Shown in pieces: positions 21,867-36,603 of a stretch of 64,000 nucleotides of DNA. This DNA is from a bacterium (GTDB lineage Bacteria > Electryoneota > RPQS01): contig JADJCU010000001.1 in assembly GCA_016703065.1 (NCBI GenBank), positions 1 through 64,000 on the forward strand, given 5' to 3'. The stretch's first letter is position 1, and the number at the start of each line of letters is the position of its first letter. The notes beneath the pieces were generated by a model that searched no databases, was not told where the DNA came from, and saw only the letters and a program-made list of their open reading frames with translations. A program made the position numbers and the translations under genes.

Positions 21867-22229
21867 TGGAAGAACTATACAATATAATGCCGCTCTCGAT
21901 TGCAATCGGCACTTTGGCATTCGGTGCCATGCTCGTGCTCTTGCCATATCTTGTTGCTCCGCGCAGCAAAGGCCAATTTCGCGGCGCGACATACGAGAGC
22001 GGTCAGCCGATCATCGGCGAAGCCTGGGTTCAGGTGCGTGCGCATTACTACATCTATGCGCTCGTGTTCATGGCGTTCGACGTGGAAACAGCCTTCATTG
22101 TTCCCTGCGTTGCGGTATTGCGCGGTTGGGATAGTTGGTTTGCCGGTCATTGAAGTCGCCGTGTTCCTGATCATCTTGAGTCTATCATTGGTTTATGCCT
22201 TGAAAAAGAAAGTGCTGGAGTGGCAATAG
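21866..22229 (+). CDS. nuoA: NADH-quinone oxidoreductase subunit A, one frame slip
   Basis: Membrane subunit next to the quinone site of complex I. ATG 21866 overlaps the preceding stop (TGATG). The family core [35 protein letters not shown] is present in parts, with three hydrophobic helices; the usual Cys in YESG.xx of many homologues is replaced by Gln here. A slip near 22135 in a GC run separates the last helix ([19 protein letters not shown]). It is the first of eleven nuo genes. Confidence 0.9.
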
Positions 22230-22231
22230 AC

Positions 22232-22861
22232 ATGGATGAACAACTTCCCATCTTAAATCCAGACGGGCAGTATCCGGATTCAGTGAATTCGGAAACCGTT
22301 CCGCCGATCGTACGCTTTCTACCGCTCCAAAAGGCACTCGACTTAGCTCGCGCCAATTCGCTCTGGCCGCTGACATTCGGGATCGCGTGCTGCGCGATTG
22401 AAATGATGGCTGCTTCAGCAAGTCGTTATGACACGGATCGCTTTGGCGCCGGTGTGTTTCGTAACTCACCTCGTCAGGCGGATTTGATGATTGTAGCAGG
22501 CACCGTAAATCTGAAAATGGCGCCAATCATTAAGCGTTTGTATGATCAAATGCCGTCACCCAAATGGGTGATCGCTCTCGGCTCGTGCGCAATTTGCGGC
22601 GGACCGTTCGAGCAGGAAGACAATTACGCAGTTGTACAGGGTGTTGAGAAGATTGTCCCTGTAGATATTTTTGTACCGGGCTGTCCGCCTCGACCGGAAG
22701 CACTGATTCATGCAATCTTGGAATTGCAGGAACGCATCAAAGCAGGAACTACGCATGCCCTCGAACCTGGGGCGGTCGCTCCCGTCACGGAGCAACCCGT
22801 AGAGTTCGTTGACTTAATTGAACGCCTGAAAAAGCAGGCGCAACGGAAGTCAGCGCAATAG
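22232..22861 (+). CDS. nuoB: NADH-quinone oxidoreductase subunit B
   Basis: Carries the terminal cluster N2 that reduces quinone. The intact frame of 209 residues from ATG 22232 shows the ligand cysteines in [14 protein letters not shown] and PGCPPRPE. The N-terminal ~40 residues and the C-terminal ~40 residues extend beyond the family core and look disordered. It starts 3 nt after nuoA. The context (no nuoE, F or G nearby) means electrons reach N2 from NuoI clusters fed by ferredoxin or another donor. Confidence 0.95.
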   Translation: MDEQLPILNPDGQYPDSVNSETVPPIVRFLPLQKALDLARANSLWPLTFGIACCAIEMMAASASRYDTDRFGAGVFRNSPRQADLMIVAGTVNLKMAPIIKRLYDQMPSPKWVIALGSCAICGGPFEQEDNYAVVQGVEKIVPVDIFVPGCPPRPEALIHAILELQERIKAGTTHALEPGAVAPVTEQPVEFVDLIERLKKQAQRKSAQ

Positions 22862-22884
22862 ATTACAATAAGCACGGTGTTCAT

Positions 22885-24408
22885 GTGGATGCCGTGGTTT
22901 CACCGCAGACGCTACACGCCGCAGCGAAAGTATTAAAAGCAGAGCACTTCGCGTTGGATGCCGGAATCGGTGTAGATCGGCAGCCGGAGCTTGAAGTGCT
23001 ATATTTGTTTAAGCAATTCAGCGACGGCGCGCGTGTCAGGCTGCGGATTCGCACCGATCGTGAACTGGCAACGCTGCCCACACTCGCTACGACATATGCT
23101 GGAGCGGAGTGGTACGAGCGCGAAATCATTGACATGTTCGGAATCACGTTCACCGATCATCCGCATCCGCGTCCGCTGCTATTGCCGCACTACACGAGTT
23201 TTCATCCGCTTCGCAAAGATTTTCATGGCGCGCCGATTGTAATTCCGGACGATACGATTGGGATACCCGAGATTGACATACAGGAAGCGCTCAAGCAAGG
23301 CCATGTTGCGGGCAGCCGCAGTGATTTCTTCCTGAACATGGGGCCACAGCATCCGTCTACACACGGTGTGCTGCGCATCTTATTGCACGTGGAAGGCGAG
23401 ACTGTGCTCGGCGGACGTTGCCATCTGGGCTATAGCCATCGTGGTACAGAGAAGCTCGCGGAAAAGAAACAGTACGTGCAATTCCTTCCGTATACGGACC
23501 GCATGGACTATTTGTCGCCGCTTAACTACAACTGGGGTTACGCGAAGATTTTGGAACGCGCGACGGGAATTGAGCCTACGCCCCGTGCCGAAGTGATTCG
23601 CGTCATTATGGCTGAGCTTGCCCGCGTAGCGAGTCACCTTGTATGGTTGGGCACGTACTTGCTCGATTTGGGTGCGATTACGCCGTTCCTCTATACGTTT
23701 GAAGACCGCGAACAGATACTGACCATTTTCGAACGCGCAACCGGACAACGCATGACCACCTCATACATTGTCGCTGGCGGCGTGCGCAACGATCTCTACG
23801 GCACGTTTGTGACGGAAGTCTCCGACTTGCTCAAAAAACTCTACAAACGTTTGCCCGAGTATGAAGACCTTGTCATGGGGAATGAGATTTTCTGATGCGC
23901 ACGGACGGAGTTGGCGTGATTACCCGCGAACAGGCCATTGAATTTGGCGTTGGCGGACCTGTTCTGCGCGCTTCCGGCATAGAATATGACGTGCGGCGCG
24001 CAGAACCGTATTGCGCGCGCTCTATCAGGAACTCGATTGGAAAGTCGCGGTAGATTCGCGCGGTGATTGTTGGGCCGTTCACGCGTGCGCATGACCGAAC
24101 TGGAACAGAGTTTGAATATTGTGGATCAGGCCTTGACCAAATTGGAAGATGGACCTGTTCGCTCGAAAGTGCCTCGCATTTTCAAGGTCGCCGAAGGTGA
24201 ATATTATTCGCTAACCGAAGGACCGCGCGGAGCAATTGGTTGGTATCTAATCGCGGACGGTTCAACGAATCCCTATCGTCTTAAAGTCCGCGTCCCGTCG
24301 TTTGCAAATCTCCAGGTGATCGAGCAAATCATTCCCGGCTATCGTGTGGCGGATGTGGTTTCGATTCTCGGCAGCCTGGACGTCGTAATTCCGGAGATAG
24401 ACCGGTGA
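22885..24408 (+). CDS. nuoCD: Fused NADH-quinone oxidoreductase subunits C and D, frame broken
   Basis: One chain carrying the 30-kDa (C) and 49-kDa (D) modules of complex I. The NuoC part ends with [18 protein letters not shown], and after a ~35-residue linker the NuoD part begins with [25 protein letters not shown] and later [14 protein letters not shown], with C-terminal RVPSFANLQ. NuoD contains the quinone pocket. The start is uncertain: GTG 22885 is the first usable start, but family NuoC proteins begin about 10 residues earlier and the open frame extends back to 22861. Slips lie near 23895, 24010 and 24065. It overlaps nuoH by 4 nt. Confidence 0.9.
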
Positions 24409-25367
24409 CAATATTTGAAATTCTCTTACGTATCGTATTGGCCTTTGGAATCGTGGTGACGTTTGTCGCTCTAAACGCGCTATTCTTGGTGTGGCTCGAG
24501 CGCAAAGTGTCCGCCGTGATTCAGAATCGCCTGGGACCGATGGAAGTCGGACCGCTTGGGCTATTCCAAACTTTGGCCGACGCCTTGAAGCTGTTGGGCA
24601 AGGAAATGATCACGCCGACCTCGGTGGATCGTTTCGTATTTCTACTTGCACCGATCATCACTTTCTTGCCAGCGCCGCTGCTGGTGTCTGCGATCCCGAT
24701 CGCTCAAGGTATCGGTGTTAGTGATCTAAACGTCGGCGCATTGTATCTGATGGCTGTTTCCAATATCGCGTTCATCGGAATTTTGATGGCGGGCTGGTCA
24801 TCGAACAATAAATATTCGTTACTCGGTGCGATTCGTGCCGTCGCGCAAAACGTCAGTTACGAAATTCCGATGCTCTTGGCGGTATTGACGATTGTCTTGA
24901 TGGCCGGTTCGTTAAAGCTTAGTGAGATTGTAAAAGCGCAGGAGACTATTCCCTTTATTGTCCTGCAGCCCGTCGCGTTTCTCATTTACTTCATTTGCAG
25001 TATTGCCGAGTCGAATCGCACGCCCTTTGACCTTCCCGAGGCGGAATCGGAACTCGTCGCAGGTTACCACACTGAATTTACGGGGATGCGCTTCGCACTG
25101 TTCTTCCTTGCGGAGTATACGCAGGTCTTTGTACTCTCGGCGATTATTACAACGTTCTTCCTCGGCGGCTGGAACGGGCCGCTGTTACATCCTATCGTGT
25201 GGTTCTTCCTCAAGACTTATCTTGTAATCTTCGTAGTGATGTGGCTGCGGTGGACTTACCCACGTTTGCGTTCGGATCAGCTTATGAACTTTAATTGGCG
25301 GGTGCTCTTGCCGCTCGCAATTCTGAACTTGCTTGTCTCAACGGTTGTCTATCGGGGAGGTTGGTGA
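24405..25367 (+). CDS. nuoH: NADH-quinone oxidoreductase subunit H
   Basis: Membrane subunit that forms the quinone channel and connects the peripheral and membrane arms. The intact frame of 320 residues from GTG 24405 has about eight helices. Diagnostic motifs are LERKVSAVIQNRLGP, GLFQTLADALKLLGKE, SYEIPMLL and AESNRTPFDLPEAESELVAGY. The length is normal. It overlaps both neighbours (GTGA, ATGA type), so translation is coupled. Confidence 0.96.
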   Translation: MTIFEILLRIVLAFGIVVTFVALNALFLVWLERKVSAVIQNRLGPMEVGPLGLFQTLADALKLLGKEMITPTSVDRFVFLLAPIITFLPAPLLVSAIPIAQGIGVSDLNVGALYLMAVSNIAFIGILMAGWSSNNKYSLLGAIRAVAQNVSYEIPMLLAVLTIVLMAGSLKLSEIVKAQETIPFIVLQPVAFLIYFICSIAESNRTPFDLPEAESELVAGYHTEFTGMRFALFFLAEYTQVFVLSAIITTFFLGGWNGPLLHPIVWFFLKTYLVIFVVMWLRWTYPRLRSDQLMNFNWRVLLPLAILNLLVSTVVYRGGW

Positions 25368-25843
25368 TGAGCAAACGAGGTTTCTGGGGCGGTTTCTGGA
25401 GCCTGATTGTCGGACTGGGTGTCACATTGCGAGCTTCATTCCGCAAGAATGTGACGATTCAATATCCGCATGTGCTCGTGCCCGTGTCGCCAATCTATCG
25501 CGGCCCGGTGCGCTTGATTTCGGAAGAGGTCGGCGGGGATCACAAGTGTATCGGCTGTCTGGCCTGCCAGCGCATCTGTCCGACACATGCGATTCCGATT
25601 CTGACCACCAAGAAGAATGAAGAGAATAAAAATGTTCCCGTGGATTTCGTGATTGACGACGCTCTTTGCTGCTTCTGCAGCTTGTGTGTGGAAGTCTGTC
25701 CGACTGTTGCTCTTGAGCATTCGCGGATCGGCGATTTGGCTGTCGAATATCAAGCACTCCTGCGCCGCGAAATTATGCACGACGGAACGATTACATCCGA
25801 TAACTTCCCGACCAGCACGGGCAAATCGGGAGGCAAATCATGA
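25367..25843 (+). CDS. nuoI: NADH-quinone oxidoreductase subunit I
   Basis: Peripheral-arm subunit with clusters N6a and N6b that lead to NuoB. ATG 25367 overlaps the nuoH stop by one base; 158 residues. The two motifs are CIGCLACQRICP and CCFCSLCVEVCP, the second with an additional Cys inside the first spacer. In complexes without NuoEFG, this subunit is the natural docking point for ferredoxin; that is inference from related ferredoxin-linked complexes. Confidence 0.95.
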   Translation: MSKRGFWGGFWSLIVGLGVTLRASFRKNVTIQYPHVLVPVSPIYRGPVRLISEEVGGDHKCIGCLACQRICPTHAIPILTTKKNEENKNVPVDFVIDDALCCFCSLCVEVCPTVALEHSRIGDLAVEYQALLRREIMHDGTITSDNFPTSTGKSGGKS

Positions 25844-26379
25844 ACGAATTCCTGTTCATTATTGGAGCATTAATAACGCTGGGCGGCGGTATTCTGGCGG
25901 TCATCGCGCGCAACTTGTTTCATGCCGCGTTGGGACTTGCCGCAGCGCTCGCTGGCATCGCCTGCCTGTTTGTGCCGATCGGCGGAGAGCTTATCGCAGT
26001 CGTACAAGTCTTGGTCTATCTTGGTGCGGTTGCTGTGTCAATCGTGTTTATCCTGATGCTCTCTCCGCCGTTCTACTTGAAGCGCGCGCACCGCAACGCG
26101 CTAAAACTGTCCGGAGCGGTGGGTGTCACACTGATTGTCGCTGTCCCGCTCTTTGCTGCTGTCTTGTCGGTCAAGTCACATGGCGGATCCAGCGACTTCG
26201 TCCCCACAATTGACCAGCTTGGCCGGGCGCTTTTGACCGAGTTCGTGTTTCCCTTCGAAATTATTTCCGTACTGTTGACCGTCGCGATTATCGGTGCAAT
26301 TGTCATTGCGCGTGATCTGCCCGAAGATGATCACATCATGTCGGCGGCGGAAGTTGCAGAAAAAGAGGTGAAGGCATGA
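25840..26379 (+). CDS. nuoJ: NADH-quinone oxidoreductase subunit J
   Basis: Intact 179-residue membrane subunit with five predicted helices. The motif VQVLVYLGAVAVSIVFILML is typical, as is the early sequence NLFHAALGLAAALAGIA. It overlaps nuoI and nuoK by 4 nt each. It belongs to the hinge that links quinone reduction to the antiporter-like subunits. Confidence 0.93.
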   Translation: MNEFLFIIGALITLGGGILAVIARNLFHAALGLAAALAGIACLFVPIGGELIAVVQVLVYLGAVAVSIVFILMLSPPFYLKRAHRNALKLSGAVGVTLIVAVPLFAAVLSVKSHGGSSDFVPTIDQLGRALLTEFVFPFEIISVLLTVAIIGAIVIARDLPEDDHIMSAAEVAEKEVKA

Positions 26380-26684
26380 CCTCGCTGACCTCTTATCTCG
26401 TCCTGTCGGTAATTCTGTTTCTCTGTGGTGTATTCGGTCTCATGGAGCGCCGCAATCTGGTTGGCATATTAATTTCAATTGAGCTAATGCTCAATGCCGC
26501 GAGCATAAATTTCATGGCCTTTAATCACTTTCTGTTTCCCGGCACCGTCACGGGCCAGATCATGACGCTGTTTGTGATTGGTCTGGCTGCCGCTGAAGCG
26601 ACGCTGTTCTTGGCCATCGTGTTCGCCGTTTACCGTCATTACCGCTCAGTCAATGTTGAGCGTGTAGATCATCTGCGTGGTTAA
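26376..26684 (+). CDS. nuoK: NADH-quinone oxidoreductase subunit K
   Basis: Intact 102-residue membrane subunit with three helices. GVFGLMERRNLVGILISIELMLNA carries the conserved Glu of helix 2 (in SIELMLN), part of the central proton path. Length and motif match the family. It is followed by nuoL after 2 nt. Confidence 0.95.
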   Translation: MTSLTSYLVLSVILFLCGVFGLMERRNLVGILISIELMLNAASINFMAFNHFLFPGTVTGQIMTLFVIGLAAAEATLFLAIVFAVYRHYRSVNVERVDHLRG

Positions 26685-26686
26685 GA

Positions 26687-28562
26687 ATGCTTAGTCAAGC
26701 AACGCAAATACAACTTGGTATTGCCACCGTCCTGGCGCCGATCACGTCGTTCGCGCTGATCGCGGCCGTGGCAATGCGGCGGCCGACGCTTGCGAAAATC
26801 ATTTCGCTCTCGGCGGCCACGATCAGTCTGATTGGAGCAAGTATCCTGCTCTGGGGAGTGAGCGACCCTGATTTCACGCTTGAGGCGACGTGGGCCTGGC
26901 TCTTACAGGACCCCGTCGGTTTTTCGATTGGAATTCTGCTCGATCCCCTTTCGCTCGTGATGCTATGGGTTGTCGCGGTTATCGCCTGGCTCGTGCAGTG
27001 GTATTCGCTCTCCTATATGGAAGAAGATGAACGGCAAAGCAAGTTCTTCGCCTTCATTTCGCTCTTCTGTTTCGCGATGATGGGCTTCACGATCGCACCG
27101 AATCTTTTGCAATCGTTTATGTGCTGGGAGCTGGTCGGTTTAGGATCCTATCTGTTGATTGGATTCTGGAACCATCTACCCTCCGCAGCGACGGCTGCCC
27201 GCAAAGCCTTCGTCGTGACTCGCTTAGGCGATTTGGGATTCTTCATCGCACTCTTGCTTTCATGGACGGGTCTCGGAGTCCTTGACTTTGGTGCGATGTC
27301 CGAATCTGGCATGGCGGCAACATGGAAAGCATCGCTCGCCGGAGCAGATTATGGCGTCTGGATCTCAATCGGATTATTCTCGCGGTAATCGGCAAGAGCG
27401 CGCAGTTCCCGCTCTATGGCTGGTTGCCGGACGCGATGGAAGGTCCGACGCCCGTCAGCGCGTTGATCCATGCTGCAACAATGGTTGCCGCCGGTGTTTA
27501 CCTGCTTGCGCGCATGGGCTTCCTGCTCGTCTTGGGAAGCGAGAGCACGATTGCAGTCTGGCACGGACTTGCGGCCTTGGCAATGCTGACCGCCCTGATG
27601 AGCGGCGCCGTCGCAATTGTTCAAAGCGATATCAAACGCGTGTTCGCCTATTCGACCATCAGTCAGCTCGGGTATATGGTCGTAGGTATCGGTTCCGGCG
27701 CAGTCGCGGCGGGCATGATGCACCTGTTCACGCATGCGTTTTTCAAAGCCTTGTTGTTCTTGACTGCTGGCGCGTTCATTCACGCAGCGCATTCGAACTC
27801 GATTACCGATATCGCCCGAGCGGGCGGCGCGAAACTCAAACTGCCGATGATTGCACTAACTGTGGGATCATTGGCATTGATGGGCTTCTTCCCGTTTGCC
27901 GGTTTCTATAGTAAAGATGCAATTCTCGAGCATCTGTTCGTGGAAGGCGATTGGATTCTGTTTAGCGCTGCGCTGCTTGGTGTGATTATCACGGCCTATT
28001 ACTCAGCGCGTGTGATCTTCTTGATGCTAAAAGTGCCGGAAGATAAGCACGAGCACGGCCATCATCTCCATTTAGGAAGCTGGATGAAGCTACCGCTCAC
28101 GGTGCTCGCGATTGCCTCGCTCGTGGCAGGCAACATCTGGCTCTGGCGTTCGCATAACTGGTTCCACATCCCTGAAGCGGAGCACGGTTCTGCGGCGCTG
28201 ATTACGGCGATTGTCTCCACACCTGTGCAGCGGCCGGCGCGTATTACTCGGCACGGGTGTTCTATTGGAGATCATCGGCTGATCCGCTTGCAACAATGAC
28301 CGGGCTTGCAAAATTGTTGCGCGAGAAGTGGTATCTGGATGAAAGCTACAGCATCCTTGTTCATAAAGTCTATTTGCCGTTCACGGCCATGCTGCAGCGT
28401 TTCGAAATCGCGATTATCAAGGGTGGTTTAGACGGTATCGGCAAGGTCAGCATGGGCACTGCCCGCACGCTGGCGCGCGCCATGACCGGTGAGGTGCAGC
28501 AATACGTCGGCGTATCGTTCGTCGTGGTTGCTGCTGTCGTACTAATTTTAATGAATCGGTAA
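26687..28562 (+). CDS. nuoL: NADH-quinone oxidoreductase subunit L, two frame slips
   Basis: Distal antiporter-like proton-pumping subunit, about 625 residues when merged. Motifs in order are MCWELVGLGSYLLIGFW (with the conserved Glu), GKSAQFPLYGWLPDAMEGPTPVSALIHAATMV (conserved Lys and His), SDIKRVFAYSTISQLGYM, FFKALLFL, and a C-terminal amphipathic segment with YLDESY and GGLDGIG, then a final helix ending VLILMNR. Slips lie near 27385 and 28235, both between conserved blocks, with no loss of sequence. Confidence 0.94.
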
Positions 28563-28569
28563 CTGAACA

Positions 28570-30019
28570 ATGGAATTCCCGATTCTCTCTATAATTCTGC
28601 TTTGTCCGGTCATCGGCGTATTACTCATGTTTGCCGTCCCCGACGGTCAGGCAAAACTGATTCGCGGTATCGCACTGGCATCGTCACTTGTCGCAGCGTT
28701 CTTCTCGGCATGGATGTTCTTCGCATACAACCGGCGGACGCAAGCTTCCAATTTGTCGAACAATACGCTTGGCTCCCGGATTGAATTCAACCTATCACGT
28801 CGGCGTAGACGGAGTAGGAGCGACACTGGTGTTGCTGAACGCAATCGTCATGCTCACGGGTGTGATTACCTCATTCAGCATCGACTTCCGCGTCAAAGAG
28901 TATTTCATACTCTTCCTGCTTTTGGTCGCCGGTGTGTTCGGCAGTTTCATCTGCATTGACTTCCTGCTGTTTTCATCTTCTTTGAAGTTGCCGTGTTGCC
29001 GATGTATTTGTTGATCGGTATCTGGGGCTCGACGAACAAAGAGTATGCGGCGCTGAAACTCACGATTATGCTCTTGGCAGGCAGCGGACTTGTGTTCGTC
29101 GGTCTGATCATGACCTATTTTACGAGTACCGCAGGCAGCTTTGATTTCATTGCCCCTCCGCGACGCCGGATTCTCGCCTGAGTTTCAGGACATCGCGTAT
29201 CCGCTGATGTTCTTAGGCTTCGGCACGCTGGCGGCGGTGTTCCCGCTGCACAACTGGTCGCCCGACGGCCACGTCGCTGCACCGACCGCTGTTTCCATGC
29301 TGCACGCCGGTGTATTGATGAAGCTCGGTGCGTATGGCGTCTTGCGATATGGTATCGAACTCTTTCCGCATGGCGCACAGACATGGGCACCTGTGGCAGG
29401 GTTGCTGGCCGCAGCAGGCGTTGTATATGGCGCACTGGTCGCAGTGCAGCAGACCGACTTAAAATACATGATCGGTTACTCGTCTGTGTCACACATGGGT
29501 CTCGTGATGTTTGGCCTCGCCGCAGGAACGCCAATGGCGATTAACGGCGCGGTCTATCAGATGTTCTCGCACGGCATCATGACGGCGCTGTTCTTCTCGG
29601 CAGTCGGGTTCTTCTACGAGCAAACGCACTCGCGCAATATCAATGAATACGGAGGACTCGCGCGAAAAGCACCGTGGGTGGCAACCTGTTTCATTATGGC
29701 GGGACTTGCGGGCATCGGATTACCTGGTTTAGCGGGATTCCCGGCAGAGCTGATGATTTTCATCGGAGGCTTCGAACGCTTCCCGATCTTAACCTTGATC
29801 GCTGTGCCAAGTCTTGTGCTGGGTGCCTTCTATATGTTGCGTGTCTTGCAAAAGTCTTCTTTGGCCCAGAAGGCAGGAAAGACACCGCACGTTCACGACG
29901 TCGGAGTATTCTCAGGCTCGGCGCGTGTATTGTTGGCCGGTTTGATCGTACTCTTTGGTATGGCTCCTCGCCTGTTATCTGACGTGATTGCACCGTACGC
30001 GAAGGAGCTTTTGAAATGA
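28570..30019 (+). CDS. nuoM: NADH-quinone oxidoreductase subunit M, frame broken
   Basis: Second antiporter-like subunit. The merged product is about 480 residues: N-terminal helix FPILSIILLCPVIGVLLM, then YHVGVDGVGATLVLLNAIVM, the conserved-Glu helix (FFEVAVLPMYLLIGIWG across a slip), FPLHNWSPDGHVAAPTAVSM, LKYMIGYSSVSHMGLV and FPAELMIFIGGF. Slips lie near 28790, 28980 and 29150, and one compensating pair is likely. Every key block is present. It overlaps nuoN by 4 nt. Confidence 0.93.
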
Positions 30020-31441
30020 TGATGCAACTTCTTCCCGAATTCACGGCGCTCGGCGCGTTACTCCTGCTCTTCCTCCTGACGCTGAGCAACGCCTTGAGCG
30101 TGCGTAATGCGCGCATCGCAACGTTGGTATGCGCAGGACTCGTTTGTGTGGCTGCTTGGGTCGCATTACCTGAGCAGGGCATGCTGTTCTCGGATAGCTA
30201 CCGTCTCGATTCCTATTCGCAGTTCTTCAAACTCCTGATGGCCATTGGTCTGCTTTTGAATGCCTTTCTGGGCTGGCCGCTGCGTTCCATTCCATCCGGA
30301 GCAAAAGACCGAATACTACTTCCTGTTCTTTGCGGCGGGTCTGGGCATGATGCTCCTTACCAGTGCATTCAATTTCCTTGTCCTGTACGTTGCGATGGAA
30401 TTGCTCTCGTACTCACTCTACACGTTGGTCGGCATGCGTCGTCAGCGTACCGAGTCTATCGAGAGTTCAGTCAAGTACCTCATTATCGGAGCGGCAGCGA
30501 GCGCCATCGGACTCTTTGGCGTCTCTTACATTTACGGCGCGACAGGCAGCTTGAATTTTGGCGCGATGACCGCTGGGCTGGCGAATACGACGGCACATAC
30601 TGCATTGTTGTTGCCGGGCCTCGTGCTGGTCTTAAGTTCGTTCCTCTTCAAGCTCGCGGCGTTCCCGTTCCACGCTTGGGCACCTGACGCCTACGAAGGC
30701 GCAGCTTCGCCTGTCGCAATGTTTCTGGCCTCAGTTTCCAAGCTTGCAGGTATTGCAGTTCTGTTCAGGCTGGTTTATCTTGTGAAACCATACTTGCCCG
30801 AGTTTGAAATTGTTGTAGGACTACTGGCGCTTGCGACCATGACCTTCGGCAACTTAGTTGCGTTCAGGCAAACCTCAGTCAAGCGCCTCTTTGCCTATTC
30901 AAGTATCGCCCAGGCGGGCTACCTGATGCTCGGCATGATCGGCTTTGGCGAGAGCGCTCCGGAAGCAGTTGTGTTCTATTCGGTGATCTATCTGTTGATG
31001 AACCTCGTTGTCTTCTCCGTTGTGTTGGAACTCGAACGTATGGGTGAAGATCCGTCATTGACAAATTTTCAGGGACTCTACAAGCGCAATGCGCTAATGG
31101 CGCTTGCATTGTTGGTCGCATTGTTCTCTCTTGCCGGTGTACCGCCGCTGGCGGGTTTCTTCGGCAAGTGGTTGCTCTTCAGCAGCGCTGCGCAAGGGGA
31201 CATATCTGGTTTGTCGCTCTTGCGATTTTGAACAGTGTCCTGTCGCTCTATTACTATCTGTTCCTTGTCAAGGCAGCCTACTTCGGTGAGGCCCCCTGAG
31301 GGGCAACCAGTAACGGCCAAAGGCGGCCCACGATTTGCAATTTTCGTGATCACATTGGCCATTGCCGGACTGGGAATCTATCCCCGTATTTTGACGGAGT
31401 ATATCGGCAGTTTGAATCTGCCGGCTGCTCTGATGCCATAA
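30016..31441 (+). CDS. nuoN: NADH-quinone oxidoreductase subunit N, frame broken
   Basis: Third antiporter-like subunit, about 475 residues when merged. Motifs are YVAMELLSYSLYTLVGMRR, ESSVKYLIIGAAASAIGLFG, FPFHAWAPDAYEGAASPV, SVKRLFAYSSIAQAGYLMLG and PLAGFFGKWLLFS. Slips lie near 30290, 31225 and 31300. The corrected C-terminus is LNSVLSLYYYLFLVKAAYF...IYPRILTEYI, normal for NuoN. It closes the eleven-subunit nuo set; the next gene is a ferredoxin 51 nt downstream. Confidence 0.93.
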
Positions 31442-31492
31442 CGTTTCGATTTAAGTTAGCACTCACATACCCCAAACAGAAGGAAGCCGATC

Positions 31493-31684
31493 ATGGCACT
31501 CCAAATCGACGAAACCTGCATCAACTGTGGAGCTTGCGAGCCCGTTTGCCCCGTGAAAGCCATCACCGAAGGGCCGGAAATCTTCATCATCGACGCCAAT
31601 CTTTGTGTTGAATGCGTCGGCCATCACGATGAGCCGCAATGCGTTAAAGTGTGCCCGGTAGATTGCATTGCCAAAGCCAGTTAA
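31493..31684 (+). CDS. 2[4Fe-4S] ferredoxin
   Basis: Small soluble electron carrier of 63 residues. The first cluster motif is CINCGACEPVCP; the second is extended, CVECVGHHDEPQCVKVCPVD, with eight residues between the second and third Cys as in YfhL-type and Allochromatium-type ferredoxins, which often have one very low potential cluster. The ribosome site AGAAGGAAG precedes ATG 31493. Its place between nuoN and nifJ makes it the likely shuttle from the oxoacid oxidoreductases to complex I. Confidence 0.93.
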   Translation: MALQIDETCINCGACEPVCPVKAITEGPEIFIIDANLCVECVGHHDEPQCVKVCPVDCIAKAS

Positions 31685-31728
31685 TCCGAACTGAAACCAG
31701 TCGCCGTCAACGCTTGGCGGTGCAGTGA

Positions 31729-35326
<3,598 letters not shown>

Positions 35327-35330
<4 letters not shown>

Positions 35331-36325
35331 ATATGAAGACGAAATACCTGGGACTCACGCTGAAGCATCCCGTGGTGTCTTCTGCGTCGCCGCTTGCGCA
35401 AAACATAGACGGTGTGCGCAGATTGGAAGACGCTGGCGCTGCAGCTATCGTGTTACCTTCGCTCTTCGAAGAACAGATTGAGCACGAGAGTCTGCATCTC
35501 CACAGGACGTTACAGCAGGGCACAGAGAGCTTTGCCGAAGCGACAAGCTACCTCCCGGAACCCGAGCGGTTTATCGTCGGCCCGGAAGAATACTTGAACC
35601 TCATTGCACAGGCCAAGTCCATGTGTCATGTTCCAATTATTGCGAGCTTGAATGGCAAGTCACCCGGTTCGTGGGCCGAATACGCAAAGCAGATGGAGCA
35701 AGCGGGTGCGGACGCACTCGAACTGAACATCTACTATCTGGCGACGGACATCAACATGACCAGTGCGCAGGTGGAAGACAACTACATCAATATCCTGCGC
35801 GCCGTCAAATCGGAAGTCAAGATTCCCGTATCACTGAAGCTCGGCCCGTATTTCTCGGCGTTTGCCGCGATGGCCAAGCGTTGTGACGATGCGGGCGCGA
35901 ATGGATTGGTATTGTTTAATCGCTTCTACCAACCCGATCTGGATATTGAGGAACTTGAAGTCCGTCCGCACGTTGAACTCTCAACGTCGCTCGAGATTCG
36001 TCTGCCGCTGCGTTGGTTGGCAATCTTGCATGGCAATTTGAAATGCAATATGGCCGCGACTTCCGGTGTGCATACCCATGAAGATGCGATCAAGCTCTTG
36101 ATGGCTGGTGCGGACGTCGTGATGATGTGTTCAGCGCTTTATCAGTGGGGCGTGCGGCGCTTGGGCCGTCTGGCTGAAGAAATTGAAGACTGGATGGGCG
36201 AACACGGCTACGAATCGCTTGATGTTTTGCGTGGTTCGATGAGCCAGCGTTCGGTTGCCGATCCTTCTGCCTTCGAGCGCGCCAATTACATGAAGAGTCT
36301 GCAAAGCTTCAAGTCCTTGGCATAG
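35327..36325 (+). CDS. Dihydroorotate-dehydrogenase-like flavoprotein
   Basis: FMN-binding TIM barrel of the DHODH family, 332 residues, intact. It shows GLTLKHPVVSSASPLAQN at the N-terminus, PIIASLNGKSPGSWAEYAKQ, ALELNIYY, IPVSLKLGPYF and the phosphate-binding end GVHTHEDAIKLLMAGADVVMM. GTG 35327 overlaps the nifJ stop and sits 6 nt after GGAGG; ATG 35333 is the alternative. DHODH-like proteins often sit next to nifJ-type genes. The active-site base expected in true DHODH is not obvious, so a role in ferredoxin-linked redox chemistry other than pyrimidine synthesis is possible. Confidence 0.85.
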
Positions 36326-36350
36326 CCAAGAGGTTACAGCCTGAGATTGA

Positions 36351-36377
36351 AAAGGGCCGGAAACCGGCCCTTTTTGT
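36351..36377 (+). terminator. Rho-independent terminator of energy locus
   Basis: Stem AAAGGGCCGG / CCGGCCCTTT with an AAA loop, followed by TTGTT, 25 nt after the DHODH-like stop. It marks the end of the kor-nuo-nifJ transcription unit. Confidence 0.92.
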
Positions 36378-36438
36378 TAAGTCAATATAAAACAGTGATT
36401 CAACCTAAATTCATCTCCTCCAGCATTCCGCAGCCCGC

Positions 36439-36467
36439 TTGACAGGTAAAGAGGAAATAACTATTTT
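36439..36467 (+). promoter_or_regulatory. Sigma-70-type promoter candidate
   Basis: TTGACA (36439-36444), 17-nt spacer, TATTTT (36462-36467). It is placed to transcribe the small membrane-protein gene and the two tRNA genes behind it. The -35 is perfect; the -10 deviates at its last positions. Confidence 0.5.
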
Positions 36468-36603
36468 TCGGGTTCTAAACCAGTAAGGAGACGGCCATTC
36501 CCCGCGGAAAGGACAACCAGTAGTTACGCCGGAAAAACCGGCTACGAAGAGCAAGGGGCCTGAAGCCCCACGTTTTTCGGTACCTTTCACTCGCAAGAAC
36601 TAC

